The notes under the pieces: model-generated
Seen by the model: only the letters and a program-made list of their open reading frames with translations
What the model was told of the DNA's origin: nothing
Database searches by the model: none
Origin: an uncultured Acidobacteriia bacterium
GTDB taxonomy: Bacteria > Acidobacteriota > Terriglobia > Bryobacterales > Bryobacteraceae
NCBI GenBank assembly: GCA_903851195.1
Contig: CAINNJ010000004.1
Location: forward strand, 1-64,000
Direction: 5' to 3'
DNA: 64,000 nt
Part shown: one piece after another, positions 31,691 to 40,314 of the stretch
How the letters are laid out: each line of letters starts with the position of its first letter
Position numbering within the stretch: position 1 is the stretch's first letter
Made by a program: the position numbers and the translations under genes

Positions 31691-33244
31691 ATGTCAGATT
31701 ATCATCAGAAAACAATTCTTCCGGGAAGCGAACGGAAGCCCCTCGGAAAGTGGGTCGGGGGACTGAATCCGGAGGAGAAGATTGAAATTTCGGTGATTTT
31801 GAAGCCGAAAGAACAGGCGCCGCTGCCCGGACCGGGTGAAGCGGCGCTTTCGCGTGAAGAGTTCGCCGCGCGGCACGGAGCGGATCCGGACGCGATCCGG
31901 AAGCTACGGGATTTCGCGGCGGCGGCGCACCTGACCGTCGAGGAAGTGGCGCCGGAGCGGCGGACGGTGAAGCTTTCGGGAACCATTGCGAATTTGACCG
32001 CGGCGTTCAACGTGAACGTCGATAACTACGAGCACGAGGGGCAAGCGATTCGCGCGCGCAGCGGGGAGATCCATGTGCCGACGGAACTGGCGGAATCCAT
32101 CGAAGCCGTGCTGGGATTCGACAACAGGCCGCAGGCGAGGACGCATTACCGGGTTCTGGATGTGATGCCTGCCGCCGCGGCGGGGGTTTCCTACACGCCG
32201 GTGCAGGTGGCGCAGTTGTACAGCTTCCCGCAGGGCGCGACGGGCGCGGGGCAGACGATTGCGATTCTGGAACTGGGCGGCGGGTATAAGCCGGCCGATC
32301 TGAAGACGTATTTCGCGTCCGTTGGCGTGCACCAGCCGTCCGTCACCGCGGTGCTGGTGGATAAGGCGAAAAATCACCCGACCACTCCGAGCAGCGCGGA
32401 TGGGGAGGTGCTGCTGGATATCGAGGTCGCGGGGGCGGTGGCGCCCGGAGCGAATATTGTGGTGTACTTCGCGCCGAATACCGATCAGGGCTTTCTGGAC
32501 GCGCTGACCACGGCGGTGCACGACAAGACGCATAAGCCGTCGGTGGTGTCGATCAGCTGGGGCGGGCCGGAATCCTCCTGGACCGCGCAGGCGATGACGG
32601 CGTTCGACTCGGCGGCGCAGGATGCGGCGGCTCTGGGGGTGACGATCTGCGCGGCTTCGGGAGACAACGGATCGAGCGACGGCGTTACGGACGGAGCGGA
32701 CCACGTCGATTTTCCGGCGAGCAGTCCGCATATCCTGGCCTGCGGCGGGACGAATCTGCAGAGCGCGGGCGGGAAGATCACGAGCGAGACGGTGTGGAAC
32801 GACGGCGCGCAGGGCGGGGCTTCGGGAGGCGGATTCAGCGTGCAGTTTCCGTTGCCGTCCTACCAGGCGTCGGCAAAGATCACGCCGCCGGCCAAGGGTG
32901 GACGAGGCGTGCCGGACGTGTCGGGCGATGCGAGTCCGCAGACGGGATATCAGGTGCTGGTGGACGGCCAATCCCTGGTGATTGGCGGGACCAGCGCCGT
33001 GGCGCCGTTGTGGAGCGGGCTCATTGCGCTGCTGAATCAGAAGCTGGGGCGGCCGGTGGGCTTCCTGCAGCCGGCGTTGTACGCGCTGCCGACGTCGGCG
33101 GGAGCGTTCCACGACATCGTTTCGGGGTCGAACGGGTCTTTCGCGGCGGGGCCGGGATGGGATGCGGCTACAGGGCTGGGGTCGCCTTCGGGTCAGAATC
33201 TGCTGACGGCTTTGACGTCGGCGAAGACGAAACACACGTCTTAA
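31691..33244 (+). CDS. Sedolisin-family (S53) serine-carboxyl peptidase, kumamolisin-like
   Basis: 517 residues from ATG 31691. The activation prodomain spans about 25-150 (KIEISVILKPKEQAPLPG, RTVKLSGTIANLTAAFNV). The catalytic domain starts near 165 (SYTPVQVAQLYSFP). The sedolisin residues are all present: Glu239 and Asp243 in ADGEVLLDIEVAG, oxyanion Asp325 in ASGDNGSSDG, and Ser435 in GGTSAVAPLWSG. The C-terminal calcium site is suggested by FHDIVSGSNG and GPGWDAATGLGSP. These are acid-active endopeptidases. No standard signal peptide precedes the prodomain, which is also true of kumamolisin itself. It follows the Oar-like receptor by 70 bases and converges, one base apart, on a large esterase gene. 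Confidence 0.93.
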   Translation: MSDYHQKTILPGSERKPLGKWVGGLNPEEKIEISVILKPKEQAPLPGPGEAALSREEFAARHGADPDAIRKLRDFAAAAHLTVEEVAPERRTVKLSGTIANLTAAFNVNVDNYEHEGQAIRARSGEIHVPTELAESIEAVLGFDNRPQARTHYRVLDVMPAAAAGVSYTPVQVAQLYSFPQGATGAGQTIAILELGGGYKPADLKTYFASVGVHQPSVTAVLVDKAKNHPTTPSSADGEVLLDIEVAGAVAPGANIVVYFAPNTDQGFLDALTTAVHDKTHKPSVVSISWGGPESSWTAQAMTAFDSAAQDAAALGVTICAASGDNGSSDGVTDGADHVDFPASSPHILACGGTNLQSAGGKITSETVWNDGAQGGASGGGFSVQFPLPSYQASAKITPPAKGGRGVPDVSGDASPQTGYQVLVDGQSLVIGGTSAVAPLWSGLIALLNQKLGRPVGFLQPALYALPTSAGAFHDIVSGSNGSFAAGPGWDAATGLGSPSGQNLLTALTSAKTKHTS

Positions 33245-33245
33245 T

Positions 33246-34946
33246 TCAGCGGCTCGCGGCGGTCAGGCGGTCGGCCGCCGCGAGTCCTCCGGCGAGCTGG
33301 ATGCCGGGGACGTTGAAGTATTTCAGGAAGTCTTCGTCCGTGCCGCGGAAAGCGGAGCGGTCGCCTTTCAGGCGTACGGGCACCGGCGCGACGGCGGCGG
33401 CGAATTCGGCCCAAACGGCGGGGGCGGTGCCGACTCCGATCAGTTCGACGGGCGCGGTTGGGTACTTCTGGTGCAGCCACGCGAGAGCCGTCAGGATGTC
33501 CTGGACGCGAAGCTGATCGTCACTGTGGTTGAAGGCGGAGAAGTGCTTGCCGCTTTGATCGCGGGTTTTGAAAACTTCGATAAGCAGTGCCGGGCGTCCG
33601 GCGGGCGCGTCTTTGGGGGAACCGCCGACGATCAGGGCTGGCGCGCCTTTGCCGTCGATGAACGTGTATGGGACGCGGTCGCCCTGGCCGGCGCGGCTGA
33701 GGGCTTTGTCATCGTTCAGAACGCGCTCAGGCCACTCAGCGCCGAGGGTCCGCAGCAGGGCGTCTTTTTCCTGCGCGGGGGAGTCGCGCGGGGCGCGGTG
33801 TTTCCACTGTTCGAAGATCTGGTCATAGGTGAGCGCTCCGGCGGGAGGCGTGCGGCCGAAGAGGGCGAGCATGTCCTGTAAGTTGCGGACTTCGGCGTTC
33901 TTTTCGGCGTACGGTTTTGCATCCGCAGCATGCAGAATGTGCTTCGCGAAGAAGCGGTAGACGGCTTCGCGGTTTTCCTTGTTGTAGTTGTGCGGCGCGT
34001 CGAGCATCACCATCTCCAGATTTTCCGGTTTGCCGTAGAGGGCGTAAATCTTGCGGAGGGCCGGGAACTCTTCAGTGGCGGTGTTGCGGGTCCAGTCGCC
34101 GGTGGCCGCGACCAGGATCATGGGTTTCGGCGCGATCATGGCGGCGATTTCGACGTTGTTGGTGGCGTAGCGGAGGCCGGGCGCGTTCTCGCAGACATCG
34201 CCGCCCTGCATGATGGCGGAGACCATGTTGACGGGGGCGAAGGTCTGCACGCGGTCGTCCACGGCGGCCAGGAGGAAGGTCTGGGTGGCGCCGCCGGATG
34301 CGCCGGTCATGGCGAGGCGGGCGGGATCCACGTCGTCAAGTGAGGTGATGAAGTCGACGGCGCGGATGGCGTTCCAGAGCTGCAGAGCCACGGGTCCGAA
34401 CGACCAGAGCTGTTCAGCGGGAGTGCCGAAGGAGTGCGGCGTCTGGACGGTGTCGTTGTAGCCGACCATATCCCATGCGAAAACGACGTAACCCTGGCGG
34501 GCGAGGTTCGCGCCAAGTTGAGGACCGGCGTAGAGGGGCTGATTTTCGAGGCGGCCGTAGGTCCAATGGCCGTGAGGATTAAGGACCGCCGGGTGTTTAC
34601 CGGCGCCATCGAGCGGGCGATAGAGATTGCCGCCCAGGTAATAGCCGGGCATGGTCTCGATGAGGACTTTCTCGATGATGCAGTCCTTTGTTTTAATGCG
34701 GCCGAAGATCTGTGGGTGGAGCGGGGTGCGGGCCGGCATGGGGTCGAGTCCGGCGGCGGTGAGGATCTGGCGGCGCAGCTGAACTTTGCGTTTTTCCCAG
34801 GCCTCGCGGGTCTGGTAGGCGGGGGCGTCGAAGGCGACGGAGAAGTGGGTGTCGGTGTTGGGGAGACTGGTGAGGCGGGAGTCGGTGGGCGGGACGGACT
34901 GAGCTTGCATGAGAAGAGGCAGGAGCAGGAGAACGCCGGAAGTCAT
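33246..34946 (-). CDS. Exported alpha/beta hydrolase of the acetylxylan-esterase/Abhydrolase_7 type
   Basis: 566 residues. N-terminal signal peptide (MTSGVLLLLPLLMQAQ). The hydrolase core (about 85-345) has NPHGHWTYG at the oxyanion side, nucleophile Ser217 in MTGASGGATQ, acid near Asp284 in ATGDWTRNT and base His319 in DAPHNYN, a complete triad. Beyond 345 a helical insertion and a second, degenerate alpha/beta unit (ALIVGGSPKDAPAGRPALLI, then VELIGVGTAPAVWAE) extend the protein. The family removes acyl groups from plant polysaccharides or related esters in the periplasm. Its start overlaps the stop of the response-regulator gene by ATGA, so the esterase is translationally coupled to a signalling protein. 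Confidence 0.85.
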   Translation of the reverse strand: MTSGVLLLLPLLMQAQSVPPTDSRLTSLPNTDTHFSVAFDAPAYQTREAWEKRKVQLRRQILTAAGLDPMPARTPLHPQIFGRIKTKDCIIEKVLIETMPGYYLGGNLYRPLDGAGKHPAVLNPHGHWTYGRLENQPLYAGPQLGANLARQGYVVFAWDMVGYNDTVQTPHSFGTPAEQLWSFGPVALQLWNAIRAVDFITSLDDVDPARLAMTGASGGATQTFLLAAVDDRVQTFAPVNMVSAIMQGGDVCENAPGLRYATNNVEIAAMIAPKPMILVAATGDWTRNTATEEFPALRKIYALYGKPENLEMVMLDAPHNYNKENREAVYRFFAKHILHAADAKPYAEKNAEVRNLQDMLALFGRTPPAGALTYDQIFEQWKHRAPRDSPAQEKDALLRTLGAEWPERVLNDDKALSRAGQGDRVPYTFIDGKGAPALIVGGSPKDAPAGRPALLIEVFKTRDQSGKHFSAFNHSDDQLRVQDILTALAWLHQKYPTAPVELIGVGTAPAVWAEFAAAVAPVPVRLKGDRSAFRGTDEDFLKYFNVPGIQLAGGLAAADRLTAASR

Positions 34947-35839
34947 GGATTCGACTTTATCGCAATGTCCGGCACTGGCTGAGGGCTCTTGGCGGGGGAC
35001 TTCAGGTACTTGATGAGAAGAACTTCGTTACCACATTCATTGTAAATGAGTTCATCGACAAGAGAACGGGTCATCAGGATGCCGAAGCCGCCGGAGCGCA
35101 TGCCCAATTGGGCGCGGCGTTCCACGTGTTCGAGGGGATCGTCGGCGGAATTGGAGATGGCGGCGTGTTTGAGCTGGTCGAAAGAGAAGCCCTTGCCGGG
35201 GTCGCGCACGTAGTAGAGGAGCGCGTGTTCGGCGCGCACGTAGGTGATGGTGACGGACTTGGCGGGGTCGTTGCCGCCGCCGTGCTCGATACCGTTCAGG
35301 AGGATTTCGCGGAAGGCGGCGGCAACGGCATCTTCCTCATCGGGCGGCAGGCGGTGTTCCATTTCGCGAATGAACTGCAGGATGCGGGTGGCGGTTTCGA
35401 GTTTGCAGCGGAGGCGGAGGCCGAGCCAGCGCGGGCTGGCGGAGATGATTTCGATATCGTCGTCGCAGCAGTGGTTGTGCAGGGCGCGGTCCACCATATC
35501 CCGCACGGATTCCACGGCGAAAGGCTTGCTGAACCAGGCGAAGGCGTGGTCGCGGAGGGCGCCGACGACATGCTCGGCGGTGCCGGCGGCGGTCATGACG
35601 ATGACGGGGAGTTCCGGCCGGAGAGCGTGGATGCGTTCGAGCAGGGCCATCCCGTCGATGCCGGGCATGAGGATATCGGTGAGGACAAGATCCCAGTGGC
35701 CGCCGGTGACCAGGCCGAGGCCTTCCAGACCGTCACAGGCGCTGACCAGTTCCCGGTCGGGCGCACGGAGAGCGACGCTCAATAACCGGTGCACTACCGG
35801 ATCGTCGTCGACGATCAGGATCCGCTTCTTATCGGCCAT
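34943..35839 (-). CDS. Response regulator with C-terminal RsbW-like ATPase domain
   Basis: 298 residues from ATG 35839. Residues 1-125 are a receiver domain (RILIVDDDPVVHRLL; phospho-acceptor Asp55 in LVLTDILMPGIDG; VIVMTAAG; conserved Lys in WFSKPFAV). Residues about 150-285 are a GHKL anti-sigma-type ATPase domain: N-box AFREILLNGIEHGGG, G1 VRDPGKGFSF, G2 GGFGILMTRSLVDEL. There is no DNA-binding domain, so output would be protein phosphorylation or sequestration of an anti-sigma partner, as in partner-switching systems. It is another link in this window between two-component and Rsb-type signalling, about 19 kb from the stressosome operon. Its stop overlaps the esterase start. Confidence 0.88.
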   Translation of the reverse strand: MADKKRILIVDDDPVVHRLLSVALRAPDRELVSACDGLEGLGLVTGGHWDLVLTDILMPGIDGMALLERIHALRPELPVIVMTAAGTAEHVVGALRDHAFAWFSKPFAVESVRDMVDRALHNHCCDDDIEIISASPRWLGLRLRCKLETATRILQFIREMEHRLPPDEEDAVAAAFREILLNGIEHGGGNDPAKSVTITYVRAEHALLYYVRDPGKGFSFDQLKHAAISNSADDPLEHVERRAQLGMRSGGFGILMTRSLVDELIYNECGNEVLLIKYLKSPAKSPQPVPDIAIKSNP

Positions 35840-35877
35840 GACTTTCAGTACAACACGGCGAGTCCGGCGTGCATTCC

Positions 35878-37311
35878 TTAACTTTTTCGATGGCCGCTGA
35901 CTTCGGCTCCGGCATGGGGGTCGAGGCCGAAGCAATCGGCGACGGCGATGAGGGCGAGGGTGGAGACGAGGGCGAAGGCGATATGGAAATCCGCGAGGGC
36001 GGGTTCGGCGCCGCGATAGCCGCGAAGGGCGGAGGCGGCGCGGAGAGCCAGGGCGCCCACCGCGACGCCCATGCCCATGGAAAGCTGCTGCACCACGGCC
36101 TGCATGCTGGTGGCGGAACTCATGGCGGCTTTGGGGACGTCGGCAAAGGCGAGGGTGTTGACGCTGCTGAACTGCATGGAGCGGGACAGGCCGTGGAGGA
36201 AGAGGACGGCGAGGAGCGCGAAGCGCGGAGTTTGGGGTGAGACCAGGCCGAATGAGGCGATCAGGACGGCGGAGACGATGCCGTTGACGATGAGGACAGT
36301 GCGAAAGCCGAAGCGGCGGAGAACGGGCGTGGTGATGGTCTTCATGCTGAGGTTGCCGGCGAAGAGGCAGAGCACGAGCATGCCGGATTCGAACGCGCTG
36401 AGGCCGAAGGCGATCTGGAACATGAGAGGCAGCAGGAACGGGGACACGCTGATGGCGATTCGGAACAGCGAGCCGCCGAGGATGGAGATGGAGAAGCTGC
36501 GGAATTTCATGGACGAGAATTCGAGCAGCGGGTGTGGCGTGCGCAGCATGTGCCGCACCGCCAGCCAGCCGGTGAGCAGGCTGAAGGCGAGCAGAGCGGC
36601 GATGGGCGTCCAGCGGGGCGTGCGCTGGCCGGTGAGTTCGAGCGCGTACATGAAAGCCACGCAGGCTGCGCCGGCGAGAGCGAAACCCAGCCAGTCGAAG
36701 GAGCGGCGGGTGTGTTCGCGATCGTTGGAGATCCAGAGCAGGGCGAAGGCGATGGCGATGAGGCCGAGAGGGACGTTGAGGAAGAAGATCCAGCGCCAGG
36801 TGAAGTACGTGGTGATGAAGCCGCCTACCGGTGGGCCGATTACCGGCGCCATGAGGCCGGGCCAGGTGATGTAGGCGACGGAGCGCATCAGGTTCTTCTT
36901 GTCCGTGATGCGGAGCACGACGAGGCGGCCGACCGGGACCATCATGGCGCCGCCGATTCCCTGCAGAATGCGCGCGAGGGTGAACTGCCAGAGGCTGCTG
37001 GTGATGCCGCAGAGGACCGAGGCGAGGGTGAAGACAGCGATGGCGGAGGAGAAGACGGTGCGGGGTCCGAAGCGATCGGCCAGCCAGCCGCTGACGGGGA
37101 TGAAGACGGCGAGGGTCAGCATGTAGACCGTCATGCCGGTGTTGAGGTCGACGGGGCTGGCGTGGAAGGAGGCCGCCATTTGCGGAAGGGCAGTGGCGAT
37201 GACGGTGCCGTCGAGATTCTCCATGAAGAACGCGCCGGCGACGACGAAGGCGATGAGTTTCTGGTGGGCGGCGTCCGGATGGACGGGGGGCGGGATGGCG
37301 GCGGCGTTCAT
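35878..37311 (-). CDS. MFS drug/metabolite exporter, DHA2 (EmrB/QacA) type
   Basis: 477 residues, consistent with a 14-helix DHA2 transporter. Family motifs: LDGTVIATALPQMAASF in the first helix region, motif A GWLADRFGPRTVF (74-86), ARILQGIGGAMMVPVGRL and motif C-like GPPVGGFIT. Proton-coupled export of toxic or metabolic compounds at the inner membrane is the known role of the family; this protein's substrate is unknown. No membrane-fusion (EmrA) or TolC-like gene is next to it. Instead a small lipoprotein gene ends 3 bases upstream of its start on the same strand. Confidence 0.92.
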   Translation of the reverse strand: MNAAAIPPPVHPDAAHQKLIAFVVAGAFFMENLDGTVIATALPQMAASFHASPVDLNTGMTVYMLTLAVFIPVSGWLADRFGPRTVFSSAIAVFTLASVLCGITSSLWQFTLARILQGIGGAMMVPVGRLVVLRITDKKNLMRSVAYITWPGLMAPVIGPPVGGFITTYFTWRWIFFLNVPLGLIAIAFALLWISNDREHTRRSFDWLGFALAGAACVAFMYALELTGQRTPRWTPIAALLAFSLLTGWLAVRHMLRTPHPLLEFSSMKFRSFSISILGGSLFRIAISVSPFLLPLMFQIAFGLSAFESGMLVLCLFAGNLSMKTITTPVLRRFGFRTVLIVNGIVSAVLIASFGLVSPQTPRFALLAVLFLHGLSRSMQFSSVNTLAFADVPKAAMSSATSMQAVVQQLSMGMGVAVGALALRAASALRGYRGAEPALADFHIAFALVSTLALIAVADCFGLDPHAGAEVSGHRKS

Positions 37312-37314
37312 CGA

Positions 37315-37788
37315 TTATTGGCTGATGTGCTTGTCGCACTCGGCAATGGAGGCCTGGGCGAGTTTGAGGCGGCGTTCGGTTTCCGGGGTCTGCGGCTGCC
37401 AGTGTTTCCAGCGGGCGAGGTTTTTCTGGAACTGCAGGCGCGCCCAGCCGTAGCGGTGGTTGGAGAGGAGCATGCGGCCGTAGAGCTGGTCGAGGTCGGC
37501 GGCGGCTTCGGTGGCTTCGAGGGTGGGACGCGGGACGGAGAGGAGCCGGGACGCGAGGGGTTCGCCACGCTGGATCAGAGCGGCCGCCTGGTCGGGCTGG
37601 TTGTTCTTGAAGAGCGTTTCGGCTGCGCGGTTGAGGTCTGTCAACTGCGCGAGAACGCCGGGGTACCAGGCTTGATCGCCGGCCTTTTGAGAGGGCGCGG
37701 CCGCGGGGGCGGGATCGGAACCGCAGGCGGTCAGGAGGGCGGCGAAGAGGGCGAGGGCGGTCGCGGTGAAGGGGAATTTTCCCGGCAT
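37315..37788 (-). CDS. Small lipoprotein, unknown function
   Basis: 157 residues from ATG 37788. The N-terminus is a lipoprotein signal: basic start, hydrophobic TALALFAALLTA and lipobox LTAC with Cys22 as the acylated residue; the next residues GSDPAPAA form a flexible tether. The mature domain is alpha-helical with a TPR-like feel (LNRAAETLFKNNQPDQAAAL, RYGWARLQFQKNLARW), but no full TPR motif can be drawn. It precedes the MFS exporter by 3 bases and is probably co-transcribed, so it may be an accessory to export; this is inference. It diverges from a glycosyltransferase gene with 48 bases between starts. Confidence 0.75.
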   Translation of the reverse strand: MPGKFPFTATALALFAALLTACGSDPAPAAAPSQKAGDQAWYPGVLAQLTDLNRAAETLFKNNQPDQAAALIQRGEPLASRLLSVPRPTLEATEAAADLDQLYGRMLLSNHRYGWARLQFQKNLARWKHWQPQTPETERRLKLAQASIAECDKHISQ

Positions 37789-37836
37789 GGTCCAATACCA
37801 GCGTAAGGGACGCTGCCTGATATTCTTTGGACTATT

Positions 37837-38493
37837 GTGACGTCCCATCCGGAAGTTTCGGTCAATACGCCCGCATTTAATGCCATTGCCACGCTGGAGC
37901 GCGCGTGCCGGTCGGTCGCGAGCCAGGGGTTCACGGCGTGGGAACACATCATCGTGAACGATGGCAGCACGGATGGCACCGGCGAACTGGCCGAGAGAAT
38001 CGCCGCCGGCGACGAGCGGGTGAAGGTGGCGCATACGGAAAATCGCGGGAACGGGGCCGCGCACAATCTGGCGCTGCGGCTGGGGTCGGCTCCGCTGGTG
38101 GCGTTTCTGGATGCGGACGACGAGTATTTGCCCGGGCACCTGGAGAAGCGCCTGCAGTTTTTCGAGCAGCATCCGGAAGTGGACGCGATCTGGGGCGGGC
38201 TGGAAGTGGTGGCGGGAGACGAGCAGGATGCCTGGGTTCCCGACATGGTGAAAGGCCACGGTCTGATTCATGCGACGGAGTGCGTGGTGCAGGGGACGAT
38301 CATGCTGCGCCGGCGCGTGATCGAGCGGTTTCAGTTTACCGAGGACAGATCCATCTGGTATCCGGATTTCGAGCTGCTGCGGCGCGTCGAAAAAGTGTTC
38401 ACGGTGGCGCGGTTCCACGAGGTGACGTATCGGTATTACCGGAACTCGGGCAGCAGCGCGGTGGACCGGGCCAAGGCGGAGATGGTTCGCTAA
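37837..38493 (+). CDS. Family 2 glycosyltransferase
   Basis: 218 residues from GTG 37837, a GT-A fold of minimal length. Key motifs are VSVNTPAFNAIATLERACRS at the N-terminus, VNDGSTDGT for nucleotide-sugar binding and FLDADDEYLPG, the DxD-like metal site. The C-terminal ED is represented by IWYPDFELLRRV. No membrane helix is visible, so it is a soluble cytoplasmic or peripheral enzyme that transfers a sugar from a nucleotide donor to a polysaccharide or lipid acceptor. It is a single gene flanked by a divergent lipoprotein and the converging trpS gene, with no polysaccharide cluster around it. Confidence 0.9.
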   Translation: MTSHPEVSVNTPAFNAIATLERACRSVASQGFTAWEHIIVNDGSTDGTGELAERIAAGDERVKVAHTENRGNGAAHNLALRLGSAPLVAFLDADDEYLPGHLEKRLQFFEQHPEVDAIWGGLEVVAGDEQDAWVPDMVKGHGLIHATECVVQGTIMLRRRVIERFQFTEDRSIWYPDFELLRRVEKVFTVARFHEVTYRYYRNSGSSAVDRAKAEMVR

Positions 38494-38499
38494 GCCGGC

Positions 38500-39492
38500 T
38501 CAGCGGGACGGCGTGTAGATGCCCATGCGCTCCTTGACGAGACGCACGGTGGAGTTGGCTACGGGCGTGACAGCATCGGCGCCGGCCTGCAGGATGCCGT
38601 CGAGATAAGCGGGGTCGGCGGTGATGTCGCGGTAGCGCTGCTGCATCGGTTCCAGACTTGCGATGGTGGCTTCCGCGACCTGCTTCTTAAGATCGCCGTA
38701 ACGCATGCCGGTGAAGTGGGCGCGCATCTGGTCGTTGGTCCAGCCGGTGAAGGCCTGGTAGATGGCGAGCAGGTTTTTGACGCCCGGGCCCATGGTGTCG
38801 AGGTCCACGGCGGAGTTGGAATCCGTGGTGGCCTTCATGATGGTTTTGCGGATGCGGTCGGGCGGGTCGAGCAGGCCGACGCGGTGGCCGGCGCCGGTGG
38901 CGGACTTGCTCATCTTCGCGGTGGGGTCGTCCAGGCCCATGATGCGGGCACCTACCGTGGCGAGGCGCGTGGCAGGCATCGTGAAGGTCTCGCCGTAGAG
39001 GGAGTTGAAGCGCTGGGCGATGTCGCGGGCGAGTTCCACGTGCTGCATCTGGTCTTCGCCGACGGGAACGACGTTGGCCTGGTAGAGCAGGATGTCGGCG
39101 GCCATCAGGACGGGGTACTGGAAGAGGCCGTCGCCGACCGATTCCTGCGCGGCGGCTTTGGCCTTGAACTGGGTCATGCGCTCGAGCCAGCCCATGGGGG
39201 TGACGCAGGTGAGCAGCCAGGCGAGTTCGGAGTGCGCCGGGACGGTGGACTGCACGACGATTTTGGAGTGCTTCGGGTCGATGCCGGCCGCGAGGAAGAT
39301 ACCGGCGATTTCGCGGATACTGGCGCGGAGTTCGTCGGGTTTCTGGTAGACCGTGATGGCGTGCAGATCGACGATGCAGAAGATGCTTTCGTACTCGTGC
39401 TGGATTTTGACCCAGTTGCCGAGGGCGCCGAGATAGTTACCGATATGCAGGTTGCCGGACGGCTGAATGCCCGACAGGACGCGTGGAATCAT
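38500..39492 (-). CDS. trpS: Tryptophanyl-tRNA synthetase
   Basis: 330 residues, the normal length for bacterial TrpRS. The class I HIGH signature appears as PSGNLHIGNYLGAL (11-24) and the second signature as AKMSKS (about 193-198). Tryptophan-pocket and dimer regions such as VDLHAITV, PVLMAADILLY, VPVGEDQMQHVELARDIA are intact. It charges tRNA-Trp with tryptophan using ATP in the cytoplasm. The gene converges on the GT2 gene six bases away and stands 27 bases downstream of an SDR gene on the same strand. No upstream leader, T-box or attenuator is visible. Confidence 0.97.
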   Translation of the reverse strand: MIPRVLSGIQPSGNLHIGNYLGALGNWVKIQHEYESIFCIVDLHAITVYQKPDELRASIREIAGIFLAAGIDPKHSKIVVQSTVPAHSELAWLLTCVTPMGWLERMTQFKAKAAAQESVGDGLFQYPVLMAADILLYQANVVPVGEDQMQHVELARDIAQRFNSLYGETFTMPATRLATVGARIMGLDDPTAKMSKSATGAGHRVGLLDPPDRIRKTIMKATTDSNSAVDLDTMGPGVKNLLAIYQAFTGWTNDQMRAHFTGMRYGDLKKQVAEATIASLEPMQQRYRDITADPAYLDGILQAGADAVTPVANSTVRLVKERMGIYTPSR

Positions 39493-39519
39493 GAGTTTTG
39501 GGTGAAGGACTATGGTAGC

Positions 39520-40314
39520 TTACGGGCGCGCGGAGGCAGGCCGGAAGAGACGTTCGGAGATGGCGGTCACGACGCGGCGGGGGGCCAGGCGCTGCAGTTC
39601 CATGCCGAGGCGGTTGCCGACGCCGCAGATCACATAATGCTTGCCGGCGGCGAGGGCTTTGAGGCCGGTCTGCGCGACATACTGCGCGGTGTGGACCGTC
39701 ATCTGTTTCGGGATCGGCTCATTGGCCACTTCGTGAAATTCGGACTGCGTGTGGCCGGGGCAGAGGGCGCAGACCCGCACGCCGAAACGTTTGACTTCTT
39801 CGGCGAGACCTTCGGCGAAGATGAGGTCGAAGGCCTTCGTTGCCGCGTAGGTGATCTGGTAGGGCACCGCCTGGAAAGACGCGGTGGAGGCGACGATGAG
39901 AATGTCGCCCTGCCGCCGCTCTACCATGCCAGGCAGGTAGAGATGGGTCATGGCGACGACGGCGGCGCAGTTGACCTGGACCATGGCGGTCTGGCGTGCA
40001 GGGTTCAGATCGCGGAACTCGCCGAACTCGCCGAAGCCGGCGTTGTTGACCAGGAGGGCGGGCTGAATTCCCTTCCCTTCCGTGAAGTCGAAGATACGGC
40101 GCGGGGCGTCGGGATATTCGAGATCGGCGTCGATGATTTCGACTTTGGTGTTCAGTTTCGTCGCGAATTCGCGGAGACGTTCGAGGCGACGGGCGGTGAG
40201 CACGAGATCCACACCGCTCGCGGCGAGTTCGGTGGCGATCGCCTGTCCGATGCCGGAACTGGCCCCGGTAACGAGGGCCCATTGGCCTTTCCAGCGCGTT
40301 CCGTAAGCGCTCAT
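39520..40314 (-). CDS. Short-chain dehydrogenase/reductase
   Basis: 264 residues from ATG 40314, which overlaps the stop of the upstream FG-GAP gene (ATGA). Classical SDR motifs are complete: TGASSGIG (17-24), DADLEYPDA for the adenine pocket, NNAGFGEFGE (90-99), catalytic Ser143 and Tyr156-x3-Lys160 in YAATK. The sequence is close to the DltE/YqjQ-like group of oxidoreductases with a C-terminal helix pair (YVICGVGNRLGMELQRLAPRR) that may touch membranes. It probably reduces or oxidises a lipophilic carbonyl/alcohol with NADPH. Compare the second SDR of this window (25169-25894), in which the same catalytic residues are lost. Confidence 0.92.
   Translation of the reverse strand: MSAYGTRWKGQWALVTGASSGIGQAIATELAASGVDLVLTARRLERLREFATKLNTKVEIIDADLEYPDAPRRIFDFTEGKGIQPALLVNNAGFGEFGEFRDLNPARQTAMVQVNCAAVVAMTHLYLPGMVERRQGDILIVASTASFQAVPYQITYAATKAFDLIFAEGLAEEVKRFGVRVCALCPGHTQSEFHEVANEPIPKQMTVHTAQYVAQTGLKALAAGKHYVICGVGNRLGMELQRLAPRRVVTAISERLFRPASARP

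Noticed and set aside
35840-37795. Long - strand frame fused in front of the response regulator
   Set aside because: This part is a shifted reading of the MFS and lipoprotein genes; the receiver domain starts properly at ATG 35839.
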